Assembly: GCA_029718625.1 (NCBI GenBank)
Contig: CM056381.1
Span: forward strand, 52,570,157 to 52,634,156
Reading direction: 5' to 3'
DNA length: 64,000 bases
Origin: Synaphobranchus kaupii
Taxonomy: Eukaryota; Chordata; Actinopteri; Anguilliformes; Synaphobranchidae
Below, piece after piece: positions 53,989 to 64,000 of this stretch. The first letter of the stretch is position 1. Every line of letters begins with the position of its first letter. Both the position numbers and the translations under genes were made by a program. Under the pieces are notes generated by a model. That model did no database searches. It worked only from the letters and a program-made list of their open reading frames with translations, and had not been told where the DNA came from.

Positions 53989-56249
53989 CAGTGTTGCCAC
54001 AGTTACCTTGAAAAAGTAATCTGATTACTGATTACTGATTACTCCTTTAAAAAGTAACTTAGTTACTTTACTGATTACTTGATTTAAAAAGTAACTAAGT
54101 TAGATTACTAGTTACTTTATTAGTTACTTTCGGCAGCCCCCGCCACCTCAACATAAAAATGACAACCGGTTTTGCCAATACTCACTTTATTGGAAGTGCA
54201 TTTTTAACAGTAACGTCAACTGTAGGCTACTTCTGCACATACAGATGAAAATACAAAAGTAAACAATGCATCTCCTGACATTTTAAATTTAACTTAAATA
54301 CTATTTCCTGAAATAAATATTTTTATAAAACATGAAATAAAGCCAGTCTTTCTTGACTTCACTTAGCAAATACTTGTTTTTATAAAAAATAAAATAAATC
54401 CAGTCTTTCTTGACCTCACATATTTAACTGTTAACACTGTAACGGTAAAACTTACTATTACATTGTTTATAAATGTAACTATTAAATTCTTTTTAACATG
54501 TTTTATGAACGTTGAACCTGAACCTGATTTTCACAGCATTAGAGCAGCAAGGAGTGGTTTTACAAAACAAAACAGTGTATAACACCACATGTAGGCTGAT
54601 ATCATGTTTGATACTTGGCCTAATCTACCTGCCCTTAACATATTCAGATATGGTCCTAATGTTATGACTGAAACAGTGGAGTGGGGCGAGTAAACCAGTG
54701 GTTGTATTTCATTAACAGAAGCTTCTCAAACCTCTTGTCAGAAAGTCTATTTCTTCTAGGCGTGAGCACCAAACCTCCCAGACTAAAAAGCCGCTCCACA
54801 GGAGCGCTTGATGGGGTTGGAGTGTTATACTTCAAGAAAATGTTCTTGATGTTTGAAAACTGATCCAGAATCTGAAGATCATAGCCTGACCTCAGGTAGT
54901 CCATGACTTCCTTTTCTGCCGAGTAGGTCTCCTCTGGCTCTGCCTCAAAAGCGAAAAAGTCCATCTCACCTTGGCTGGCAGATGTGGTGGGCACACTATT
55001 CACAGCCTTGCTCTCTGCATTGGAAGTTAAGTATTTCTCCACATCACTTGTGGAAATGATGTTGATGGTATGTGAAGCACACCTGTGGTGCGGGGGAAGA
55101 GACAGCTGGCCATCACTTTCATTCTCAGCTGAGAGGATTTCTGACAGATCTAAAAAAGTGACATCAGCATCCGTGGGAGTCTCATCATCGGACTCTGTGA
55201 CAGGCTGATAAACTTTAAATGCCTTAACAAAGTTCGATCCATTATCTGTCACTGTTGCTACTACTTTGTTGAGTAGTCCATATGAAGAGTGAATGTTTTC
55301 AATTTCTGCACCAATAACATCATACGTATGCCTACCGCAAATTCTCCTGTATGCCAATGCGGCTTTGTTGCGCTCTAATGTGGATCTACTGATCCAGTGG
55401 AGCGTTACTCCCATATAGCTTCTGTTGTTAGCAGTCCAAATGTCCGCGGTAGTTGACACAAAGTCGACCTTGTTCAGCGCGGCCTTCAGATTTCTCTCCA
55501 TCTCTGCATACTCCTTCTCCAAGTAGGAAGAAAAAGATGTTCTGTGAGGCAGCTCGGCATTGGTAGTAGTAGGGATCTTGTTTATTATGGCACGAAACGA
55601 GGGCGAGTCAACCGTGTTTAAGGGCAGCATTTCCTCTACAACATACCGCCCGACCAACTTCTTCAACTCTCCCCCACTTACTGGTTTTGCACCGAAGTCC
55701 AGCTTTTGTTGTTTGGTGGGTGGGGGGCCTCCTGCAGAAGTCGAGGCCTTGGCTCTCTGCTTAGCACCACTTAGTGGGACTTGCTCTGTAAGCTTGACTG
55801 TGCTGTGCTGCGATTCCAAATGTTTCTTCAAATTTGACGTAGTGTTTTTGAAGCTAGATAGTACTTTGTTGCCAGCACAGAGTGTACACCGAACCTTAAT
55901 ATTGTCATCTTTAGCTGACACAAACTTGAAATAGTGACTATATTTCCAGCTAGCAAACGTGGATCTCTCTCCTCCCTCCATTGTTGTTTACGTTTGGGGA
56001 GCCGCTTGGTGGTACATGTGAGTTCATTCTCGCATACGTGACGTCACTCCCGAGACGCAAGAAGAAAGCAAAAAACATATTTTTACTATCGAAAATGACA
56101 AAAATAATAGTAACGCACAGTGACTTAGATAAGTAACTTTAATCTGATTACTGGTTTGGAAATATTAACGCGTTACATTACTCGTTACTGAAAAAAGTGG
56201 TCAGATTAGATTAACGCGTTACTAAGTAACGCGTTACCCGGCATCACTG
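53989..56249 (-). mobile_element. hAT transposon with 8-bp target duplication
   Basis: 2261 bp. The termini CAGTGTTGCC and, inverted, CAGTGATGCC are flanked by the perfect 8-bp duplication gtcacgtc (53981-53988 and 56250-56257). Subterminal regions hold many copies of 'gattact' and 'agtaac' (left about 54030-54130, right about 56110-56235), probable transposase binding sites. It encodes one transposase on the minus strand. Confidence 0.92.
54662..55981 (-). CDS. hAT transposase, 439 aa, with shortened insertion domain
   Basis: Intact frame, ATG at 55981. A BED-type zinc finger lies at residues 32-59 (C32, C35, H54, H59). The RNase H-like core has D180 in 'TTADIWTANNRSYMGVTLHW' and D246 in 'VTDNGSNFVKAF', followed by the C-x-x-H motif at 301-304. 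E396 in 'SSAPVERLFSLGG' would be the third catalytic acid, within the C-terminal dimerisation region ('NRLSDKRFEKLLLMKYN'). Related transposases are usually about 600-700 aa, with a large helical insertion domain between CxxH and this region. Here only about 70-90 residues lie between, around residue 330. The likely origin is an in-frame internal deletion. Activity is doubtful, but catalytic residues and the DNA-binding finger remain. Confidence 0.85.
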   Translation of the reverse strand: MEGGERSTFASWKYSHYFKFVSAKDDNIKVRCTLCAGNKVLSSFKNTTSNLKKHLESQHSTVKLTEQVPLSGAKQRAKASTSAGGPPPTKQQKLDFGAKPVSGGELKKLVGRYVVEEMLPLNTVDSPSFRAIINKIPTTTNAELPHRTSFSSYLEKEYAEMERNLKAALNKVDFVSTTADIWTANNRSYMGVTLHWISRSTLERNKAALAYRRICGRHTYDVIGAEIENIHSSYGLLNKVVATVTDNGSNFVKAFKVYQPVTESDDETPTDADVTFLDLSEILSAENESDGQLSLPPHHRCASHTINIISTSDVEKYLTSNAESKAVNSVPTTSASQGEMDFFAFEAEPEETYSAEKEVMDYLRSGYDLQILDQFSNIKNIFLKYNTPTPSSAPVERLFSLGGLVLTPRRNRLSDKRFEKLLLMKYNHWFTRPTPLFQS

Positions 56250-57186
56250 GTCACGTCAGACCATTCGAAACCGTTTACATCAGCGTGGTCTGCGTGCTAG
56301 ACGACCTGCAAGGGTACCTGACCACACCACCAGGCACAGGCGTCATCGTCTTGCATGGGCCAGGGAGCATTTACGCTGGACGAGGGACCAGTGGGCCTCA
56401 GTGCTGTTCTCTGATGAAAGTCGATTCACGTTGAGCAGAAATGATGGCCGCCAACGATGTTGGAGACGTCAAGGAGAGCGCTATGCATCAGCCACTGTTG
56501 TCACCAGACGACCCTTTGGTGGTGGCGGTGTTACAGTGTGGGCAGGTGTGTCTAGTCAATACAGAACTGCCCTACACTTTGTGAATGGTACAGTGACAAG
56601 CCCATACTACCTGAATAACATCATTAATCCAGTCATTGTGCCCCTGCATGAACAACACAGGCCTAATTTCATCTTCATGGACGACAATGCTCCAGCTCAT
56701 CGAGGTCGCATCATTAGGGAAAGGCTGCTGGAGACTGGGGTACCTCAAATGGAGTGGCCTGCACTTTCTCCAGACCTGAATCCCATAGAAAACCTATGGG
56801 ATCAGCTGACTCACCGTGTAGAGGCTCGTAACTCTGTACCCCAGAGCCTCAATGACCTGAGGGCCGCCCTTCAAGAAAAGTGGGATGCCATGCCTCAGCA
56901 GACAATAAGTCGACTTGTGAACAGCATGAGACATCGTTGTCAAGCTGTAATTGATGCTCAAGGGCACATGACAAGTTATTGAGACATTGACATTTTTGTT
57001 GTGGTATACCCACCACTGTTGTTGGCTTTTGTTTCAATAAATTGTTTGAGATGAGGAAATCACCATTGCATGCTTCTACTTAAATGCCCTACTTTCATGA
57101 TACGTATAATATCACTGTAGCGTGAACTTACATTTTCCATAAATTTCACCCGAAAGCCAAATATCCCTAACTTTTTGTGAGTAGTG

Positions 57187-58189
57187 TATATTTAGACCCA
57201 GGTTTGCTTTGTAATCTGCGGATTTCATCTAGAAAAGATACACATCAGCCCGGTGAAACTTCTCTGGCGCGAAGCTTCCCTCAGCTGTGACATTCTATAT
57301 GTTAGCTCGCTGGAGCGTCAGTTATTTTTGAATACCTTGACCGATACTGTTTTCTCACGTTCTATGACCAGTGGGTGCACATCCTAGAAGCTATAATTTA
57401 ACCTATTCATTACTAATACTATACTGTAATACTGTATATATTTATTTGAAATTTAACTTGATACACTTTATACAGTAGTGTAGGCTATTGACATAATTCT
57501 TTTTTTAATAAATAGCCAAGGAGGGAGCCATAATTGGATATAAGCCATATATCCCATTAGCGGCCATTCATTTTTCAGACTACGAAAAGCTTAAAATTAA
57601 AATTTAAAAAATTTAAAAAATTTAAAATAAAAAAGATGTACTACCTTTAAAGTATATAAATCTTAAATTTTCAGCTGATACCATTAATTAATTATACCTG
57701 TATTATGTATAAGTTTTATGCTTAGCATTAATACACAAAAACCTAACACAGCATTTACCAAAGACCAATTTATTTTTTATGGCGGCCATATTGGATTTAA
57801 TCCGCCATCTTGGATATTAATTGTGTGATCAATTTTTCCATTTGTTATTAATATTGGTCTTGAAATTCTGAAAAGAATGATATATAGGTTTATGTAATAA
57901 AAAATAATAGTTTAAAAGATAAACTTGAATTTCATAATTTTTGTGTTCCATCTCTGCGTAGCAGTGACCACTTGTTAGTTCTAGGTTCTATTGATATAAA
58001 TTCTAGTAATTCGCATGTATATGTAAAGAGGTAAACCTTGATAACTTTTGAACCTTTCATGATAGAACCATGCGGGTTTGGACCATTGTTTTTCTCATGC
58101 AATTCTCTATGTGATCGACATATATCCTTTAATCTAGATTGAAAGCAAAAATATATGTGTGAACATCCTATACATTTCCAAAAACTTTC
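57187..58189. other. Non-coding interval
   Basis: AT-rich, with poly-AAATTT runs (about 57590-57640). 'atggcggccatattggattt' and 'aatccgccatcttggat' (57779-57815) are GC-rich repeat-like words. No gene recognised. Confidence 0.4.
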
Positions 58190-58338
58190 TAAAACCATGT
58201 TTTCACTTTGTAATTATGGGTTATTGAGTGTAGATTGATGGGCAAAAATGGCAATTCTATCCATTTAAAATTAAATCTACAACGCAATAAAGTGTGCAAA
58301 AAGTGAAGGGGTATGAATACTTTCAGGCGCCACTGTAG
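58190..58338 (+). mobile_element. Tc1-type terminal remnant
   Basis: 'gtgaaggggtatgaatactt' and 'ggcgccactgta' end a segment starting 'ttttcactttgtaattatgg', typical of a Tc1 right terminus. No partner end. Confidence 0.55.
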
Positions 58339-58371
58339 TTTTAAAGACGGAAATAATACTTTATCGGTCTC

Positions 58372-58565
58372 TGTTAGTGTTGTAGTCGAGACCACCTAAA
58401 CCGAGACCAAGTCAAGACCAAGACCAGAACGTATCAAGTCTGAGTCAAGACCAAGACTTTGAGGTGGCGAGACCGAGTCAAGACCAAGACTGAGGGGGGG
58501 CGAGAACAAGAACAAGACCGAGACCAGACCAATGCGAGTCCAATTCAAGACCATGACTGTAATTG
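58372..58565 (+). repeat. 'gagtcaagaccaagac' minisatellite
   Basis: About ten degenerate copies of the 12-16-bp word 'gagtcaagaccaagac'. The edge 'tagtgttgtagtcgagacca' resembles a fish hAT tip. Confidence 0.6.
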
Positions 58566-58889
58566 TGTTGGTCTACCATCATAGTGATGGCTCAACATTT
58601 ACACCATTTCGCTGCTAAAATTCAAAACACAGAAAGCATTATTTAGGAATTTTAATAAAGAAAGCATTATTTTTGTGAAAATACTGATGTACAGTATACA
58701 ACAGAAGTGAGTACACCCCTGTGCAATATCACTTAAATGTCAAATGATTCAAAATTGTATCACCTCTCAATAATTGCATTATTTCTAAGTTGACATGTTG
58801 AGTGTTTCCTCTTATGAACAATCAAAAACAAATACTTTAGAAAGACAAAAGTGAATACACCTGTGATCACTATTACATAAGTTAGTTAA

Positions 58890-59430
58890 AATCATTTTTA
58901 ATATTTGGTTGCATATCCTTTGCATGCCATGACTTCCTGATGTCTGTGACCCAACAACATCAAAAGACTCTTGATATCTTATTTTCTGGTACTCTTACAA
59001 GCGATACTATAACGTCTCTGCATTTGAATGGATCTCTATGGGAATTAGGGGGTGGGACTAGATTTAGCTGTAAATTACACTGGAACAGTATGGAACACAT
59101 GGTTGGCTAAAGTCATCAAGGGTCTGACGTATCAAACAAGCCTTAAACCATCACTCTGCTGCCAGAAATACAGTAGTTATGGATGGATAACTTGAAGGGT
59201 TTCTTCTCCTGACTTATTTTTCCATAGAGTTCAATAGGAAAATTTGTCAGGAGAAACAACTCTTAAAGTGATCCATCCATATCTACTGCATATCTGGCAG
59301 CAGAGTGATGGTTTGAGGCTTGTTTGATACCTCATACCCTTGATGACTTACAGCCATTTTACCAACCATGTATTCCATACTGTTCCAGCATAATTTACAG
59401 CTAAATCTAGTGCCACTAGATTTGGTCCAG
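58890..59430 (-). mobile_element. Repeat family X, copy 3, containing a 354-bp foldback
   Basis: 58890-59240 is the reverse complement of copy 1. In addition, 59058-59411 is itself a long imperfect palindrome centred near 59234. The outer words are 'actagatttagctgtaaatt' and its complement, and the inner words 'gtttcttctcctgac' and 'gtcaggagaaac'. Arms differ by a few substitutions and about 7 bp of indel. No protein. Confidence 0.75.
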
Positions 59431-60699
59431 AGGACACACACAGGCTGTACTGGGCTGAATTTCTTTAATGGAAGTCAATGGAGAAGATCCCTTAGTACCC
59501 TGAACAAGCTGCTGTTTTGTAGACACAGTTCGTAACATAATAAATGGACAGCCTTGTCGCTAATCTTCAACATGTTTGTCATCACATATTCATTTTGGAG
59601 CAAGCTATGTTGTGTCTACTATGAAAAAAATACTGTTTTGTGAGATGAGACAGTAGGGAATGTTGCAGCAGTTAGAATTCATTTACGACACTACAGGCCC
59701 ATCGTCTCGGAGCTAGCAGCTAAACTGGGTTAAGTATCTGAAATCGATTGCTCCATGCCTGTATAGTGTATGCCATTGTTTAATAAATAAAAAAAATATT
59801 GGTGTTATGTTGTGTGTCTGTTTGTTAGAGAGTCCGGTTTTGAAAGGATGTTTAACGTATAACTGATACCAGCTAGCTAGCTAATTAGCTACATAGCTAA
59901 ACATTCAAATTTGCGCTATTTTTTTCACTCTTTTTTCACAAACATTCTACCAAAACATCAGTGTATAGATCACATCGATGTGCAGCGGTAACATTAAATT
60001 GTAATAATAGGTTGAGACAAGGACTTATTTTTAAATTTCCTTCCGATGATTTACAGTAAGCCCACGTTACATAGGCGAGCTAGGTAGCACCTGTAAAAAC
60101 GGGTTCCCTTCCTAATGCAATTAAAGTGTGGCCATGTGTCTTTGATAATCACAGATATTTCAGTGTAACAGTGGTAATAAGTAAGCAAGACACTATTTGT
60201 AGGTGCATGGAGTGGTAATATCATAAATGGTAATTTTTCTGTCTTTTAAAATATTAACGAGTGCGTGCAGTACCAAATTGCCAAATGCCATTGATAACTG
60301 TCGAAAAACTCTGAAGAGTCTCACTGACGTCAAGTGATTTGAAACGATTGGTTAGCAACGGTGCACATGATCCAAGCTGGCCGTTATGCTTTTCCAATGC
60401 AAAAGAAAAAAAAGGAGTCTCCTGAAAATCTCTGGTAATGATGTCACAGCAGTTGTTGTCTTGACCAGTGGAGTGTCCAGACTAATTTTAAAGGGGGGGC
60501 CCAAGCTTGGCACAGAATTGCACAGGGGGGCATCTATGAATGACTAAATTTGACTTTTGCGTGGCTATCACAACAAATGTCATTTCTTTCCAATACTGTC
60601 AAATGTTAATTTTGTTAAATTATCTTATAACAATCTCTTGACTGTTAAAATTACATTGCAGACTACTAATAAAATCAATTACAATATGAATATCACACA
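59431..60699. other. Non-coding interval
   Basis: No coding region or element termini identified. G-rich 'aaagggggggcccaagctt' lies near 60490. Confidence 0.4.
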
Positions 60700-61005
60700 C
60701 TGATTGATGGATAGAGGATAGAGAGACCCTACATACAGAGTGATAGGTGACATATAGAGAGTATATAGAGGACAGAGGTTTGAGAGAGGATAGAGGTCAG
60801 GATAAACAGAAGTTAGACAGAGGGTAAATATGCTAGAGGGGATTGATAGAGGAAATACAGGAGAGAAAAAATATAGGATTCAGAGGGAAAAGGAAGCATA
60901 GATACAGAGGGAGAGGAAGGGACAAATACAGGGAGAGGGAGGGAGAAAGAGATAGGGGAGATGGAGGGAGAAATAGAGGGAGGGAAAAATATAGAGACGG
61001 ACAGA
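60700..61005 (+). repeat. GA-rich purine tract
   Basis: Degenerate (GAGA)/(GATA)-like sequence dominated by 'agagagg', 'gataga' and 'gagggagaaa'. The Ser/Pro-rich minus ORF and the Arg/Glu-rich plus ORF are translations of it. Confidence 0.75.
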
Positions 61006-62383
61006 CTGATCATATTGCAATCACACTAAATATAATATGTATATTGCAGGACCCCCTCCACAATCTCCCTACGGCTCTCAAATAATTGTCAAACTTCCGT
61101 TGCAGTCATTTAGCAGGCGCACTAAACCTGTATGTAGTGTCATTTAGCAGGTGCAGTCATTTAGCAGAGCAGTCAATGCAGTCTAGTTACAGGAGGTGGG
61201 TTTCTTTGCTAGTATGCATTGCACTGCTACAAAGGATCAATCATTTGTGTTGGTTTTGCTATATGCAAATGCAGGTTGGCATCCTTAAAGTGCCTGCTTG
61301 TTTACCATTTCAATTACAGAGCTATACTTGTACAGATATGACTGTGGCAGTCCCTATGTTGGTTAACTAACCTTTTGAAACAATGAGAAAATACCATGTA
61401 GCTCATTCAAGTATGACAAAATAGTCTTTGAGGATTGTGTAAAACTAAGAATTTAGCCCATTTTCAGATGGTGGTAGCCTACACTTCCTGTTTAAAAACA
61501 TTTCTTCAAAAAGCAGAGAAGTTGAAGTCAGATTTTATAGATTATAACATTGAGAGTTTGAGTACTGATTACATTTTAAAAGAGACACCCAAAATCAAAC
61601 ACAATGGATTACCTACAAAAGTCAACATCAATAATCACCAGTGACGAGAATGAAAAATGAATTACTCTCAATTTAATGAAACTTCAGCCTATGCTGCATT
61701 TTGAAGAAATTTGAATCTGTAACATTCAGACTTAATGTTAAATTTAACGTTTAAATTAAAAAAAATGCGGCCAGATTAAACGTTGTAATAGTAATAGTCT
61801 AAAAACTGCTCTTCGAGATTTATATCAATCAAGTTTTATATGGTGCATTTTCCAAATTATTTTCACAATGTGCTTCACAGTGACCTGACCTTTTATAATT
61901 CAAAAAAACCTATCGAAAAAATGCTGTCCCCAATTTTTACGTCACAACCGAAAAGTACACTGTTTGAGTCTGTGCAGTGAACCTGCTTGTAGCCACACAC
62001 CCCTTTTTTTAACCAGGAAATTAGACAGCCTTCATATGAATCAGGGCCACATGGTGAGTAGCTAGGTTTAGCGTTTTGATATAATTGTCCTTCAAAGTAT
62101 GAAAATTAGTCTGTGGTTTTAAGAGACGTCACACCCAAACACCTAGGTTTTCATATTAGAGAAAAAAAGTTGATTTCATAACTGTAGATTGATTAAAAGT
62201 AAGGTGCATCTGCACAGAGAAGTGGTTGCTAACTATGTTCTTGCTAAATCTTTTGTTTTGTGGCCGAAATGAGCCAAAATTGTCACTACCGAAACAGTCA
62301 CTACCGAAACAAATGGTATTGTTTTGACAGGCCTGTTTCGGTTGGTGACACTTGTCAGTAAATTCTTATTAAAGACAATAATA
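61006..62383. other. Non-coding interval
   Basis: 'gcagtcatttagcagg' recurs three times around 61103-61165, an L2-tail-like word. 'tcactaccgaaaca' is duplicated at about 62283 and 62298. No gene recognised. Confidence 0.4.
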
Positions 62384-62467
62384 ATTCCAAAAAAGTTGGG
62401 ACAGTGTATAAAATGTAAATAAAAACAGAAAGCAATGATTTGCCAGTCCTTTTTGTATTTTGTATCC
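62384..62467 (+). repeat. Fragment of a common teleost DNA-transposon repeat
   Basis: 'aattccaaaaaagttgggac' then 'aataaaaacagaaagcaatg' is a widely dispersed fish repeat in my recollection. It ends exactly where the foldback element begins. Confidence 0.4.
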
Positions 62468-63685
62468 GATCAAAAATGTCTACGACGTTAAAAAAAAGCC
62501 AAGTTACTCACGCATAGCCTAAATAGCGCTGTCTATAAGTCCTTAATTCCAACTTGCAAAAACTAGGCCTGCCTTTAAAAGTCTTGATATCAAAATGTGG
62601 CCAAATTACAACTAACAATATTGCCTATCATAGCTCACACTAAATAAACTAGCTCTATTCCAAAGCAATGCTATCCAAACTTTCCTAAATTATTTAATGC
62701 AACTTGGCCCGTGTTTCTTCATCTTTGCATGTGAAGAGATTGTGCCTCATGGAACAACATATGATTTCAATTCTTTTTTTTTTACAGTTGATGAATAATT
62801 ACACTCCAGAAAGGATATGGTTGTACTTTGTTGGCAAGTTTACTTTAGAAAATGTACAGGTTTTAAAATGTTAACTGCTACAGAATTCTTTACAATTCAC
62901 AAACACATTTATATGAAGAAACATCATGTACAATAGAGAAAGGGGTGATGAATAAATAAATGCAGATAAAAATTTGTAATATTTTTACCTAGAAAATAGC
63001 GTACATATAGCATTTTTACAAACGTATCCAGACATGTTTGTGGGTCAGATGGTGGCAAATAAGTAATAGTACCAATTTTCTTAACATAATAGTATTTATG
63101 ATATTTGCAAACAGAATTTTGTGAACACAAGGATATCTATGCTCTGTAGGACCACACAGGTTTGGATAGAAATCCAAATAAATCAATCAATAAATACATA
63201 ATAATAATAATAATAATAATACATTTTATTCATTCTGTGCTTTTCATAGACCCAAAGCAGTGGATGCAGACAATTGTTCAAACATGCCCTATAGTGTAGT
63301 AATTTTTCTGTTTAATTTCTAAGTGCAACACATCTGAATCAGAGTATTTCCACTATAAATTATTTTCATTTTGCAGTTTGATGTGGCACATACAGTTTCA
63401 TTGACCACATTCTTTTGAGATGGTAAGATGAAGAAACCCAGGGCCAAGTTGCATTAAATAATTTAGGAAAGTTTGGATAGCATTGCTTTGGAATAGAGCT
63501 AGTTTATTTAGTGTGAGCTACGATAGGCAATATTGTTAGTTGTAACTTGGCTACATTTTGATATCAAGACTTTTAAAGGCAGGCCTAGTTTTTGCAAGTT
63601 GGAATTAAGGACTTATAGACAGCGCTATGTAGGCTATGTGTGAGTAACTTGGCTTTTTTTTTTTACGTCGTAGACGTTTTTGATC
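62468..63685 (-). mobile_element. Foldback/MITE element, copy C (reverse, full length)
   Basis: It starts 'gatcaaaaatgtctacgacg' and ends 'cgtagacgtttttgatc'. It is the reverse complement of copy A over its whole length, including the AT-rich centre and the ATT/AAT run (about 63200-63222). Both arms are complete here, so this copy best defines the ends. Confidence 0.8.
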
Positions 63686-64000
63686 TGATATCACTTATTT
63701 TTTATAGCTAACTAATGATGAATAATGCATGATGATAAACACGGAGAGAGACATGCATTCCAAAGAAATGCATGCAGACCATAACGCCCTCTATTGACAA
63801 GAATGAGAACAGTTATCCTATTACAGACAGCACACAATTACATTAAAAGAGTTTGTAGATGAGCAGTATTTAATGTGTAATGAAATACAATGAACAGCAC
63901 CACCTGAACTATGGATCATGAAGAAGCATGTAAATTAATGAACCAAGTCTACATGGAGACATGCATGCACAATGGTCTAGACGCAAACACGTTCTAGCTG
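63686..64000 (-). repeat. Repeat family E, copy C (runs off the window)
   Basis: It matches the reverse complement of about 4480-4814 and 20660-21000 ('tgatatcacttattttttat', 'aacgccctctattgacaaga', 'gatgagcagtatttaatgtg'). Confidence 0.8.

Larger units (their letters stand above)
53685..56982 (+). pseudogene. Tc1 transposase split by hAT (otherwise open)
   Basis: The first part (53685-53988) starts 'MRPRRHLTIDQQYLAIARLQ' and contains the helix-turn-helix 'CSQREVATELRVSQSVISRL' and the hook-like 'RSGRP'. The second part (56258-56982) has '[10 protein letters not shown]' (first D), '[14 protein letters not shown]' (second D), and '[17 protein letters not shown]' (third acid, E), ending 'GHMTSY'. 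The two parts sum to 1029 nt, or 342 codons plus stop, and no stop or frameshift is seen when one target duplication is ignored. The gene was therefore intact when the hAT landed. ATG at 53685 is preferred over the ATG at 53601 because MRPRR begins the family-like region. Confidence 0.88.
53387..57186 (+). mobile_element. Tc1-like transposon hosting a hAT insertion
   Basis: The termini 'cactactcacaaaaagttag' and the inverted 'ctaactttttgtgagtagtg' share about 45 bp and are flanked by TA (53385-53386 and 57187-57188). Without the hAT (2261 bp plus one 8-bp duplication) the element is 1531 bp, normal for Tc1. Its transposase frame is open on both sides of the insertion. Confidence 0.92.

Noticed and set aside
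55560..55934. 124-aa plus ORF
   Set aside because: Antisense to the hAT transposase, which has clear motifs on the minus strand.
60813..61085. Ser/Pro-rich and Arg/Glu-rich ORFs
   Set aside because: Both come from the GA-rich purine tract.

Overview
This 64 kb window is vertebrate, most likely teleost, and consists almost entirely of transposable elements. I found no convincing host gene. The organism call rests on the repeat content: a teleost-type L2 LINE, a tRNA-headed SINE with a (GGAT)n tail, several Tc1 families including a Sleeping Beauty-like terminus, a DIRS retrotransposon of the type common in fish, PIF/Harbinger, hAT and probable Kolobok elements, and Gypsy fragments. The species cannot be fixed from this sequence alone.

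0-6 kb holds low-complexity DNA and then copy A of an unclassified repeat family, here called E. It contains a tRNA-like segment and a strong GC-rich hairpin, is interrupted by a solo LTR (3219-4308), and ends in a foldback element with about 240-bp inverted arms (4815-5986). 6-14.3 kb holds a SINE with a 13-bp target duplication, a Gypsy fragment whose protease region has been inverted by template switching, inverted-repeat elements, a deleted Harbinger element (12981-13907) and a Tc1 terminus. 14.6-21.3 kb is copy B of E. An L2 LINE (14745-18427) and a short retroposed sequence with an intact 98-codon ORF (19168-19965) have inserted into it; copy A preserves both empty sites.

21.7-33.5 kb is bracketed by arrays of short 'gaacattcc'-type repeats and may be one large old element. 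Inside it lie a degenerate DIRS retrotransposon (23538-28850: gag, reverse transcriptase, RNase H, tyrosine recombinase, inverted termini and an internal complementary region), a hAT MITE inserted within the DIRS recombinase with a perfect 8-bp duplication, and a complete 1.6 kb Tc1 copy inserted in a 149-bp minisatellite. 35-41.2 kb holds two oppositely oriented copies of a TTAA-flanked transposon, one with a THAP domain, separated by a MITE and an LTR-like block. 42.7-47.4 kb holds a Harbinger nuclease exon, a LINE 3' end and a decayed Gypsy element on the minus strand.

51-59.5 kb contains a Sleeping Beauty-like solo terminal repeat, a foldback family with a 354-bp palindrome, and a nested pair: a Tc1 transposon whose otherwise open transposase gene is split by a hAT element that carries an intact but internally shortened transposase ORF. 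62.5-64 kb is copy C of the E/foldback composite in reverse orientation, running off the window end.

The genes do not form a pathway. They record successive insertions, and several target-site duplications and empty sites allow their order to be read directly.
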